Source: Uranotaenia lowii (taxonomy: Eukaryota > Arthropoda > Insecta > Diptera > Culicidae). Taken from it: DNA of 64,000 nucleotides. Numbering within the stretch: position 1 is the stretch's first letter; every line of letters begins with the position of its first letter. The notes below the pieces were generated by a model. The model was not told the origin of the DNA, ran no database searches, and worked only from the letters and a program-made list of their open reading frames with translations. The position numbers and the translations under genes were made by a program. The stretch covers positions 56,840,217-56,904,216 of the forward strand of contig NC_073691.1 of assembly GCF_029784155.1 (NCBI RefSeq), given 5' to 3'. Shown here one piece after another: positions 22,440-32,565 of the stretch.

Positions 22440-23516
22440 TTATTTTAATTCTGAATCATTATTCCTTTTGCGTTTAGGAGATGGGGTTTCCTTGGGAATT
22501 GATGAAACGCTTTTTCCTTGAGTGATGTGCTTGCTCATAAAATGGTTCATTTCAAGTTTTGTTTTAATAACATCTGGTTTAGAAGTATCTGTTTGTTTTA
22601 CAAGGATAGCACCGCCTCTACCAGGCCAGACGTATTTTACTCCTAGTAAGTCCTGATATTCACGTAACTCGTTCAGAATTTCCATTGATAAAGGTGTAAG
22701 CTCGTCCCTAATTGTGATATTGAATGATTTTCCGTTTAACACAAATGTCGGGTCAACTAAAGAGGAAGCGAGTTTCCCAAAGCTTCGTTTTTTATTGAAT
22801 ATCTCTTCTTTAACAAAAGTGTCTTTAAGAAATACTTTAATTGGTGGTAACTTTTCGTTGGGTTTATTCGAAGAAAGTAGTCTTACTGCATTTTCTATGT
22901 ATTCAAGTTTTAAATCGTAACTAAAAGTCCCACATATTTTACGAACAAGTTCTAGAGTATTCTCGCCACTTTGAAACGGTACTCCAAAAATCATTAAATT
23001 TTTAGAAATAGCCTCTCTATTGAATCTATCAAGGTTCGTTTCTAGCTTTTGTACTTGATTTGAAAGTTTGGAATGTTTGGATTTGAGACCAGATACTTCT
23101 TCTTCAAGAGCATCATTCCGGGATTTTAAATCTTTGAAATCCGTCTGAATTTCTTCAAATTTCGAAGATAAAAATTCCTGTGACGCCTCTATCGCAGAAG
23201 TAACTGATCTCATATCCGTTTTTACCGAAGTCAACTCTTTAGAAACAACGTTATAAACTGTTTCCTCAATTTTCATGTTGATATTTTCTATAATTGTCTC
23301 ATGATCTTTACGTAGAGTTATAATTTTAGAATAAATAGATGCACAATTTGGGTCACAAAAATATTGCTGTGCTTTCATTTTGCGTGCAGCACTGCCAATT
23401 AGATTTTTACAACGTAGATGGACACTTTTAAAACAATACGCACAAGTAATAACTTTCTCAAGGTTGTTTTCCACGTTTTTACATTCAGTACACATTACTT
23501 CATTATCACATTCCAT
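22440..23516 (-). CDS. CR1/L2-like ORF1: PHD-like zinc finger and coiled-coil protein
   Basis: About 358 codons from the ATG at 23516 (MECDNEVMCTECKN); the frame runs further upstream only from a GTG. Residues 8-55 form a Cys4-His-Cys3 pattern (CTEC; CAYCFKSVHLRC; CDPNC) like a PHD finger. Residues about 90-185 are heptad-like and charged (LKSKHSKLSNQVQKLETNL), suggesting a coiled coil. A globular part (NLMIFGVPF, LELVRKICGTF, PPIKVFLKD) resembles the transposase-22-like or RRM-type domain of LINE ORF1 proteins. A basic tail ends in PSPKRKRNN. Likely role: RNA binding and assembly of the retrotransposition particle. The frame is intact, unlike ORF2, and ends 49 bases before the ORF2 ATG. Confidence 0.8.
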   Translation of the reverse strand: MECDNEVMCTECKNVENNLEKVITCAYCFKSVHLRCKNLIGSAARKMKAQQYFCDPNCASIYSKIITLRKDHETIIENINMKIEETVYNVVSKELTSVKTDMRSVTSAIEASQEFLSSKFEEIQTDFKDLKSRNDALEEEVSGLKSKHSKLSNQVQKLETNLDRFNREAISKNLMIFGVPFQSGENTLELVRKICGTFSYDLKLEYIENAVRLLSSNKPNEKLPPIKVFLKDTFVKEEIFNKKRSFGKLASSLVDPTFVLNGKSFNITIRDELTPLSMEILNELREYQDLLGVKYVWPGRGGAILVKQTDTSKPDVIKTKLEMNHFMSKHITQGKSVSSIPKETPSPKRKRNNDSELK

Positions 23517-24109
23517 GTTCAGATCAAAATAAGATACAACTAAAAAGATTAAAAAAGAATCAAACTTGTTAAAAATACTCACAATAAAAATTAAACAAAA
23601 GGGGACTAAATGAGATATGAGGTAAATGTAAATTATGATGAGTACGGAGATGAAACTATGAGCTAAGACTGTGATGATATTAATAAGCAGCGTAATAATA
23701 ATAATAATGAAAAAAGAAAAATGTTCAAGTCTACAATAAGCAAGGACAACACGTTAAAACTTATGTTCAAAAAGAAAAAAAAATTGATTAATATTTTAAA
23801 GTTAACTAATAATATCAAGGTAACAAAGTAGTAAATTAAAAACTAACTAAATATTACTTATAATTACAAACTAATAAAGCAATTGCCAAGAATATTGCAA
23901 AAATTTAACTCTGGAAATGAGAAAAAAAAAATCTGTTGAGAATGATCGCTTTTCAGAACAAACAACTTTCAACTTTATGTTGCACTGTGTACGGCTTCCA
24001 AAAAAATACTTATACTAGTGACAAGTCACCAGCGAATCAGCACGAGCTAGTTATAACGATGTGTGCTACTGACGGAAGCAACAATACTTTCGTTCTACTC
24101 ATGTGTGCT

Positions 24110-24320
24110 GGCTGCCTTCGCTTAATCTTCACCGCTAGCAACCGAGATTCACTAACAAGCTAGCAAGTGTAAGAAACACAACCCTTTGAAGTGCGCTAAC
24201 AACAGAGACACACACTTTCGCACTACACGCAAGTGCTCCGAGGTTCGCCAAATACTACACCGCTCAGCGACGAGATTGACTAACAGCTGAGCAAGTGATA
24301 GAACCACAATCGTTTGCCCA
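24110..24320 (-). repeat. Two tandem subrepeats in the CR1-like 5' UTR
   Basis: 'ctagcaaccgagattcact' near 24133 and 'ctcagcgacgagattgact' near 24263 begin two diverged units about 130 bp apart, each continuing 'aacaRctRgcaagtg' and 'agaaMcaca'. Tandem 5' UTR units act as promoter modules in several non-LTR elements; here that is inference. Confidence 0.45.
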
Positions 24321-26284
24321 CGGGGCCGTTTTTTTTTCTTTCTTTGGTTGACCGACAAGCGATGATCGTAGTAGATGCGGTCGGAGTATCAACTTCGTCA
24401 ACGACTTGTTTCAGTTGCAAATTAATATCGAAAGAGTTAGTTGTGAAGAGAAATGGAGAAATCTCACTTACTCACCAACCGAAGGAAGTGACACTCGATC
24501 AACAGCTCACCTTACAATGAATGATGGGTTGTTTTTTGGCACAAAAGAAAACTCTATTCAAACACATAAATACGGTCAAAAACACATAAATTTAGTACGG
24601 CCGAGCAAATTGAACACTTAGTAACGCCACTTTGGTTGATCACAGAATTTAGAGTAATTATTTCCGAAACAAAATCAAACTTAATTGCGAGCTACACCAC
24701 AAGACGATCGATCAAGAAACCAGCGCTGCCAGAAGGAGGAAAGTTAACAACAGAACAGGAAAAGCTAAGCTATTCTTACTAAACAGACTCGGATAATTGA
24801 GATTGTTTGTCTAGAATCATCATTATGTCAACCAACGCACTTTGTTAGAAATTGTACTAAATTTGCAGAAAAATGCATCATCTCGAAGCCAAACATATTT
24901 TTTCTACAACTGCCTCTTCCAGTGGGCGATAAAAGGGCTAGTTTGATATCCAAGTTTAGTTAGATATTTTGAAAAGAACACATTTCTCGAATGTTACTAA
25001 ATTTTTAATAGAAAAGGAATTTTTAAGATTTATTGGAGAAAAAAGTAAATAAAAATCTGACACCGGTTTTTTGTTGTGGATGGTGACTTAATGGTATATT
25101 TCGTTGTTGCGATTTTCATTAAGCTTCTTCTGTTAACAAAACATTGCTTTACAAATTTTGTAAATATCACCTCTACTTTTGTTTTATTCAGTTTTTGTAA
25201 ACCTCTATAAATGCGGCAATTCGGCTAGGTGAAGGGTTTGGAAAAACTCTAACTGAAACAGATTGTTCAACAAAATTTTGTTAGAATCTCGTCCATTCAA
25301 CTGATTTAACAGTTCTTAACAGTAATATAATTTAAAGCCACATTCAATATACTGTAGTTTTGCAATATACAATCAGTAGAATGTTTTTACGATGTTATTT
25401 GTTGTTTTATCAACGAGTCCTAGATCGTTTTATAACTATTTACAAATAATTGGGTTTATCACAATATTTTTTTACTCGGGAAACTTGAACTTACTCTTGA
25501 CGGAGGTTTCGGGGTTAACGAAATCTTGCAGTTGAAAGTGATCTTCACAAATGAAACCAAAGATGTCATAAATGGTTATTTTTCAACCACAACGCAATAA
25601 GGAAGTGATGCAGAAAATCTCAAGTTTTCATTCAATTTTCATTTTTGTCGTAGTCGATGTATTTTTTATAAGCTTTATGGTTGAATTCTAACCACATTTG
25701 GTTAATGCGCTCCAATTCAAAAACGGTTCTTTAGTGGTTTTCGAAATAAATCGTGTTATTGATTTTTTTCTATCAAAAATAGGTAATCAAAAACGACCGT
25801 GTGCATCGCTAGATGTAAAAAATCAAATAGCACAATGCAAATGTGTGTGTGGTACATCGAGATTTTTCCTTTTGTGTATGTGGCCGTTAGTTTCACGATA
25901 ACCCGTAGATAGCGCTGCGGAACAAGCGCCAAAATCAGCCTTGAGTGGTCAGTCTGGGTATCTGGTGTCTGCGGTTTTATTCTCTGTTTGGCGTCAATCT
26001 GAACAGACGTTGTTGCGCTTCGATCTAAGTTGAGACCACGGTTGGCAAAAGAGCCACAGTTTGAAAAGGAGCTGCGACTCGATACTCAACTCTTGTGAGT
26101 AAACTGAACGGCAAGAGTGGAGAGTGAAGAAAGAACGAACGAATCGGGACTCGCTCGAACCACGTTTCGGAAAGAACGGACGGCTCTCCACTCTCTGCTC
26201 TTGCATTTTGCCTTCTGCTTTGGGCAGCGATGTTTGTGTTAAGCGGCGTGCCACAGCTCATTTCCGAACCGCGGATCTTTTTTT

Positions 26285-26790
26285 AAGAGTTCTTTTTGAA
26301 GAATCGGATTATGTTGCATGTTTCGATTTTGTCACATGGTCCGATTATGTTGCATGGAACAATGATGTCACATGGTCGGATTACGTTGCATGGTCGGATT
26401 ATATCACATTGTCAGTTCATGTTGCGTAATCAGATTATGTTGCATGTTTCGATTATGTCACAAAGTCAGTTCATGTTGCATGGTCTGACTTTGTCACATG
26501 GTTGGATTATGTTGCATGGTTGGATTATGTTGCATGGTTGGATTATGTCACATGGACGGATAATAATGCATAGTCATACTATTTTGCATGGTCCGGATCA
26601 TTTTGAAAGTCGGATGTTGCATGCTCATATTATGTCGCATGGTCGGATTTTGTTGAATTTTCCGATTTTGTTGCATGGGCGGATTACGTTGCGTCACGTG
26701 GCCGGATAATGTTGCATGGCCAGGTTATGTTCCACAGTCGAATGATGTTTCATGATCGGATAACGCCACATGTTTGAATTATGTTCAAAA
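26285..26790. repeat. Minisatellite of 17-18 bp unit (TGTTGCATGGTCGGATTA)
   Basis: About 28 diverged units over 500 bp, alternating 'atgttgcatgg' and 'atgtcacatgg' forms; several consecutive 18-bp units are near identical around 26500-26550. It lies inside the right arm of the split ITmD37E element. A 137-codon plus-strand frame across it has a repetitive translation and no domain. Confidence 0.8.
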
Positions 26791-27063
26791 AGAAAGATAG
26801 TTTTGTTTTTTATTAATAAACAAATAATCGATTTGGACGCAATTTAGTTTGACCACTTTTTGATCCGAATACACTTTATGCAAGGCCTGGATTTAATTTT
26901 AGCTAGAAAAATTTAATATTTTTAGAAGTCAACCCCAAGTAACACCGATAGTTTTGTGAGACTCCTCAAGCCCCTTATGAAACCTAAGCTCAATCTAGTA
27001 GCCTGCTATAAAACTTAAAATGTTACTTGGGAACTATAAGGGCCATGTTAATGAGTATTGTTT

Positions 27064-27521
27064 ATAAAATAAGGTTGCCAGAATTTTTTCAGCACGTATC
27101 CGGGCAATTTTATATGAATACTTGGCAAAATCCGGGCATTTAATTTAAAAAATGACGATAAAAAATCAGGGAGAAATCCGGGCAGATTTTGCCAAATCCA
27201 GAAACTATTCAACAAAAATCAAGAAAAAAAAAATTGAAAAAAATTTATTTCTCATCAAAACTCATCGAAAGACTTTAGATCGTCTTTTAGGCTTCAAAAA
27301 ACGTTTCATGATTAATTTTATTAAACTAGTTCAAAAAATTTTGTTTTGGAGGCATAAATGTAATATATCTACAATACAATTTTGTTTTATTGTTTGATTT
27401 ATCAAAAAACAGTGGAAAAATCCAGGCAAACGGGCCGGACCAGACTGTTCATGAGTTTTGTCATAAATATACGGGCAAACCCGGATAAAACCAGGCAATC
27501 TGGCAACTTTATTGTAAAATA
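27064..27521 (+). mobile_element. Short non-autonomous DNA transposon, copy 3 (hAT-like)
   Basis: About 442 bp (27072-27513). It starts AGGTTGCCAGAATTTTTTCA and ends AGGCAATCTGGCAACTTTAT. Flanks ATAAAATA (27064-27071) and GTAAAATA (27514-27521) differ at one base. The interior has the same CCGGGCA-rich pattern as copies 1 and 2. Confidence 0.7.
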
Positions 27522-30286
27522 ATAAATAGATTATTGCTGGTTCCACTTCTGTTCAAAATGTAGTCCTGGAACCAGACAGAGAGCTAATGTTCTCGATCGG
27601 AAGCAAATTCTATTTTTATAATGATTGGTAGGATTTGTCATACCTTTACGGTTTAAAAATTGTTTATAGGCAACATGGTAAGTCGAACAACATTTAAGTT
27701 ATATCAAAAAACACAAAACCCACCACGAACGATCATTATCTAAATTAAAATGTATTGAGCCAATCAAGTCATCACAGAAAATGACTAAGACGTTCTTCGG
27801 TGAAAGAAATTGAGCAAAACTGGATGAAAAGTACAAATTTTTGTTATACAATTTTAAACATTTCTTTGTACCAAAATACGAACAAACAATGGAAATTTTT
27901 TGATATCAGTTATAAATTATAGACATGGGTGAATAAATATAAGAAATATACGTTTTTTCATGTATTTCTCAATAAAAATATATCGATAACTATAATTTGA
28001 TGGAGCTAAAACTTTTGCGCTTAGTTGTCTTCTAAGAAACCATTTGCTAAGCACAAACCTTCATTGAAATTAACTTGATTTTTGTTTTTGCAGAGTTGCC
28101 AGAATTAAAAATGGATTTTCCATTGGAAATTTTCATAATGTTTTCTTAAATTTTTCAAGGCATTTGAAGGTAGCTTTAGAGTTATTCAATTTGAGTGAAA
28201 TTTCATACAGTTTCTTATTTTATCATATAGCTAATGTTCACCCTACTACTCACATTCTGCCTCGATTGGCTTTTTCGACGTTTGGAAGAATGACAGTTTG
28301 CTATAAAACTCTAGGAAATAAAATGTTTTTCTATAGTACCTAAGTATTTTCAAAATCCTGAATGTCAGTTCATCTTCATATTCATGCTGTGCCCGCATCT
28401 AATTTCCACATTAAATTTCTCTACCGCGTTATTAGCCTCCTGGGAGCCTGTTTGAATTCAAAGTTTTCATCGGACTTCATAAGGAAAAAAAAATTACACA
28501 GTAGGTATCCTAATTCAATTCCCATTCGCCGTTTACAGTTAACCTTTGTATATCTTTGTTTGAATTTATTTCTGGACCAAGCCCTATAACAGCCAAAAAA
28601 GGAAGACAGCCCATCATCGACCACCTCCCAACAAAATCCGAACAGCCGGTGTCCGAGACGGGCGTCGATGATGATGATGGTGGTGCCGAGGAGCCAAGAA
28701 AAGCCGGCCGGTTTTTTCCTCCGGCCGTCTGCAACTCAGAACACACATACATTCAGGCGCATATTTGGGTGCTACCGACCCAAGGCAATCATCGTCGAAC
28801 GGAAGTACCTTCCGCCCTTTTTCCTAAACCGCTGTGCATCTGTGTTGGTGCCGAATCTAGGCCAACGCCAAAAATTCACTCTCACTCTCGGTTTTCGGTT
28901 TAGGGACTTTGCCGAGTTTCTCGATCTTCGATTCTAAAGACTAAATATATATCTAAAGGTAGGTGCCGTTTTCGTGACTCGCTCACCACCTCAATCGAGT
29001 CAGGATTGACCTCATCCCGATGGTCTGCTGCACGTGAAGACGTGGGGGAAGAAAGAGGAAGTTTAGAAGGGGTCGGCGCTGGGTGTCCCTTTTGCTCTCA
29101 AACATCCCTACATAAACCAACAGAGAACGGATTTGTAACATGGACATCAACAAGGAGAGGAAATCAACCTTATATAGATACCTACAGGAGATTCCAAAGC
29201 AGAACAGACGACCTTGAACGCGGTGCGGAATTTTTCGGAGAACGAGAGCCCAAAAGTAATGTGTTTTCTTCCCACTTTTACCTGCCCGGTTTGGTTTTCT
29301 TCTAACAGCGGCATTTTTCGGAGATTCGAATGGCCTTGAACGACCAAGACAGACGATTTCCGCAGACGGCAGACGGAATTGGTGTGGGAGGATACGGTTT
29401 ATTGGCCAGTAAACCAGCCGTGTTTCTCCTTGTATCTATTATAGGGTAAAGGTTTGCTTCCTTCTCACCGAGGAGATGTGTTTCCCCAAAACCCATCTTT
29501 CCCTAAATCAGCCAACCCTTCTTTTAGATTCCCTAATCAAATATTCTCTCCGACCGAAACGCGTGAGTTCATGCTGCTGCCGTTGTTGATGCTGGTGTTA
29601 CTGATGATGATACCTACTGGCCTTGGGAAAGGTAAAAAGGATTGGCCCGTTTTCGTTACATCACTTCATGAAATTCAAAGCTCCCTAAAATGGGGCAAAG
29701 GGATGCTGCCTTCAGATGAAATCGATTTTTTGTTCTGGAAAACAAAATGACTGGGTCCGACAGTTGGAACAAAGCTGTGAATAATGTTTCGTTTCTTGTC
29801 TTCATTTAGAGTTTACATCTGAATGTTTTTGCTGTTTGGAATCAATTGAATGAAAATTATGGGTTTTTATTACGTAGGCACGATGTGCAGATTATTTTTC
29901 GTGTTTTATGCCCAGCCATGCCAAATGCACTGGTATTGAGGGATTTACCATGTTTTCTGAAAATTTTCAAACAATTTCCATTCAAGTATGAAATTATGTG
30001 CTGAATTAAACTAGTATCTTGGTCAATCGCATAATTTGATTTGGTAAATCTTGAATATTTATTCAATGTAGCATATTCAGTGTGGAGGTTTTGGAAAATC
30101 CATTTTCGTTCAGGAAAGTGTTGTACACAGTCAACATCTAGGGGGATATGTAAATTGGTTGACTTTGAGTTCGTAAGGTATAAACAACAACAACGAGCTA
30201 TGCAAATACATATGTATGGAAAGTTTCGATGGATATTATTACAAAAATCCATCAGCAAAATCTTCGCCTCGAACAATTAATAAACC
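27522..30286. other. Unassigned stretch; 28550-29750 is GC-richer
   Basis: AT-rich to 28500, then a GC-richer part with short open frames on both strands (for example 28556-28903 and 29454-29750), none with a known domain. It may be unique host DNA, for example non-coding exon, intron or regulatory sequence. CAGAGTTGCCAGAATT near 28091 resembles a hAT-type end but I found no partner. Confidence 0.35.
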
Positions 30287-30424
30287 TGTTGAAATGAGTA
30301 ATTCAACACAGGTTTCAGCGGTGCAATCGAGTTAAACTTTATTAAGTTTCGTCAGTCTGATTCTTAAACGACCATCTATCACTTTAGCGCTAGCTTTATT
30401 ATATATCTATATTACCCATCAACA
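30287..30424 (-). repeat. Copia-type LTR (about 138 bp)
   Basis: Boundaries are set by TGTTGA...TCAACA. No second LTR in the window confirms the length, and the element's 5' half is absent. Confidence 0.5.
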
Positions 30425-30846
30425 TTCGCTAACATGGGAAAGTACTCATTTCTCAATGAGTAAAATGAGATTACTACTCATTATCATCTTCAAAACTGCA
30501 GTGCCACTTGCTTACCACAGTTTGAGTAAGCTTTGTTCCGCGTGCATGCATTATGATGTCAACATTTCTAATGTAAGCATCGTCAATGCTGTCATCAGCA
30601 ATCATCGTCGCTATTGTTTCAATTGCGAATCGAATCGAAGCAAGCGGAACCAAAACTAACTGTTTTGGTTTCACAACAGCGATGGTAGTCGCAGTTGTCA
30701 GAACTGGAGCTTCCTGGAACGGAGTCCAACGGATCCGAAACCGTAAGTTTAACATATCCCCTTAATTCGTAAATTGGGAATATGCTTCGCATGCCTTGCC
30801 CTTGGCAGCGCCTTCGTGAACGCATCAGCTGGCTGATCCTAAGTGG
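30287..30846 (-). mobile_element. Ty1/copia retrotransposon 3' remnant with short LTR
   Basis: On the minus strand, 30846-30760 reads DQPADAFTKALPRARH and on to IKGIC, the C-terminal motif of copia-type RNase H, just after a stop in the same frame. About 340 bp later comes a candidate LTR (30424-30287, about 138 bp) starting TGTTGATGGG and ending TTTCAACA, i.e. TG...CA with short inverted ends and an internal ATAATAAAG. The rest of the element is missing upstream; the copy ends within about 20 bp of the ITmD37E element at 30869. Confidence 0.7.
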
Positions 30847-30866
30847 ACATGTGTAGCAAAGATAGC

Positions 30867-32080
30867 TAAAGGGTGATACGGTCAAAATTTGGTCAATATC
30901 AACTTGACGTATTTCTTTCAATTTTGCATTTAAAAAACCTGAACACCCCTCATTTTGAAGGTGTGTGTGTGTGTGTAGAATGTTGTTCCTATTTTGATTT
31001 TAGAATTCACTCTTCAGTTGTCAAAATGCCGTCCAAGGAAGAAGAGCAGCGTATCAAAATTTAGCTCGCGCATCGCGAAAATCCGAGCTACTCGCACGCA
31101 AAGCTGGCAAAATCGCTAAAAGTTGCCAAATCAGCCGCTGAGACGACAACGAGAGCTGCCGGTAGTTTCAAGCGAAACCCTAACCTCTCTCTCCGAGATG
31201 CCGCAAATAAGCTGAGTGTATCGTCTACAACCGTGCATCGAGCCAAAAACGAGCCGGACTATCGACTTACAAGAAGATAGTGACTCCAAATCGCGATGAT
31301 AAACAAAATACGACGGCCAAAGCGCGATCCCGGAGGCTGTACACGACGATGCTGACGAAGTTTGACTGCGTGGTAATGGACGACGAAACCTAGGTCAAAG
31401 CCGACTACAAGCAACTTCCGGGACAGAAGTTTTATACGGCAAAAGGAAGGGGAAAGGTAGCAGATATTTTCAAGCACATGAAACTGTCAACGTTCGCGAA
31501 GAAATATCTGGTTTGGCAAGCCATCTGTACCTGTGGCTTGAAAAGCAGCATTTTCATAGCTTCTGGGACTGTCAACCAAGAAATTTACGTGAAAGAGTGT
31601 TTGAATGAACGTCTGCTGCCTTTCCTGAAGAAACACGGTTGTTCCGTACTGTTTTGGCCGGATTTGGCATCTTGTCATAACGGTAAAAAGGCCATGGAGT
31701 GGTACGCCGCTCACAACGTGCAGGTGGTTCCCAAGGACAAGAACTCTCCCAACACGCCAGAGCTCCGCTCAATTGAGAAATACTGGGCTTTTGTCAAGCG
31801 GAACCTAAAGAAGACCAAAAAAACTGCTAAGGACGAGCAGCAGTTGAAGGCAAACTGTTTTTTTCCGGCGAAGAAGGTGGACAAGCTAGCTGTACAAAAT
31901 CTGATGGCAGGGGTTAAGCGTTATTTCCGGCAATTCGGATTTGGAAAATCGGAATCCTAACTGAATATTTTTACTGAATTTTATACTAATTAAACTTGAA
32001 AAAGAAATTTAATTTGATTTTTTAAATAAACGATTTCACCGATTTACACACGTTTTCCCTTGACCAAATTTTGCCCTTTA
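30867..32080 (+). mobile_element. ITmD37E-type Tc1/mariner element, nearly complete, inactive
   Basis: 1210 bp (30869-32078) between TA duplications at 30867-30868 and 32079-32080. It starts AAGGGTGATACGGTCAAAAT and ends (reverse-complemented) AAGGGCAAAATTTGGTCAAG, so the right terminal repeat has lost about 8 bases. It carries one damaged transposase gene and lies immediately beside the copia remnant. Confidence 0.85.
31026..31960 (+). pseudogene. DD37E transposase, three visible lesions
   Basis: The ATG at 31026 opens MPSKEEEQRIKI, cut by TAG at 31062-31064. The helix-turn-helix region (LSLRDAANKLSVSSTTVHRA) follows in frame. A one-base shift occurs near 31265 and another TAG at 31391-31393, just after the first catalytic aspartates (VVMDDET). 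From 31478 the frame is clean to 31960. The second catalytic D is in FWPDLASCH; the final E is in LRSIEKYWAFVK, 37 residues later, hence DD37E. This spacing defines the ITmD37E group described from mosquitoes. The normal enzyme cuts at the terminal repeats and reinserts into TA. Confidence 0.88.
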
Positions 32081-32339
32081 GGAGTGGGGAAAAGAAGTTC
32101 CGCACATTTTTTTGTAAAACAATTTAAAGGAAATAAAAAACAGCCGGGAATGGGGGAAGCCTAATCGCATAGCTTTTAAAACATTTCAAGGAATACAACC
32201 ATATTTTACATGAGAGGAAGCATTCAGCTGAATCGATGTTTTTCAGAAGTCCGAACAATCCTTATTAGTAAGTCCCATCCTTTGCTCAACGCTTTAATCG
32301 GGAGCACAGATTGCTCTGAAGAGCAAGAGCATAGAGCAA

Positions 32340-32565
32340 CATAATTTAGAACTTTTTTTTATGGAATTTTTGTCATTTATGTCAATTATGTTAATTTTGT
32401 CAATTTTATCAATTTTGTTGATTTGTTTGGTTTTATCTAATCAGTTAATTTGAACAATGTGGTCAATTTTGTCATATTTTCTAAAATTTTGTCAATTTGG
32501 TAATTTCAAACATTTTTTTGAATTTAGTCAAATTTGTTTTTTTTAACAAAAGTGATAAATTTGAG
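32340..32565. repeat. Degenerate TCAATTTTG-type tandem repeat
   Basis: T-rich sequence repeating 'gtcaatttt' about every 9-20 bp (for example 'atgtcaattatgttaatttt'). It abuts the 5' end of the Helitron-like copy at 32566. Confidence 0.6.

Larger units (their letters stand above)
19107..24750 (-). mobile_element. CR1/L2-group non-LTR retrotransposon, near full length, inactive
   Basis: A minus-strand element with a 5' UTR (about 23517-24750), ORF1 with a PHD-like zinc finger, ORF2 with endonuclease and reverse transcriptase but no RNase H, and a 3' UTR ending in a poly-A tract (a T run at about 19108-19130). ORF2 is broken by one frameshift near 21470 and one stop at 21275-21277. The 5' boundary is approximate: I found no convincing target-site duplication around the tail or in 24600-24950. 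A PHD-type ORF1 and absence of RNase H point to the CR1/L2 group rather than I, R1 or Jockey. Confidence 0.8.
17252..25980. mobile_element. Unidentified inverted-repeat DNA transposon, 8.7 kb including nested retrotransposon
   Basis: GGTTTTAT lies at 17252-17259 and at 25973-25980. Between them, 17261-17284 and 25949-25972 are perfect 24-bp inverted repeats beginning GCAGACACCAGATACC. Weaker inverted similarity continues inward to 'atcgtgaaac' (about 17347) and 'gtttcacgat' (25890), so the terminal repeats are about 95-100 bp. Subtracting the CR1-like element (about 19107-24750) leaves roughly 3.1 kb of AT-rich DNA with no recognisable transposase. An 8-bp duplication fits hAT or P-type elements, but I cannot name the family. 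Confidence 0.65.
16597..26878 (+). mobile_element. ITmD37E-type (Tc1/mariner) element, internally deleted and split by nested insertions
   Basis: The left end after TA (16597-16598) is AAGGGTGTTCGGATCAAAAA GTGGTCAA. The right end before TA (26877-26878), reverse-complemented, is AAGTGTATTCGGATCAAAAA GTGGTCAA. They match over about 38 bp. Just inside the left end, AAAAAACCTGAACACC is shared with the more complete relative at 30869-32078. The right terminal 90 bp resemble that element's 3' end. A transposase remnant (16680-17146) follows the left end after an internal deletion. The block 17260-25972 is inserted downstream of it. That both ends belong to one insertion is inferred from orientation and content. 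Confidence 0.65.

Noticed and set aside
19080..24800. Target-site duplication for the CR1-like element
   Set aside because: The bases beside the T run (AATGAAAAAATAAG) have no convincing match in 24600-24950; only a weak AGGAAAAGCTAAG similarity was seen.
26285..26790. CRISPR-like array
   Set aside because: Repeats are contiguous and diverged with no unique spacers, in a eukaryotic context with no cas genes.
28556..29750. Possible host exons in the GC-richer stretch
   Set aside because: Frames of about 100 codons occur on both strands; there is no domain, no clear splice pattern and no coding bias I could defend.
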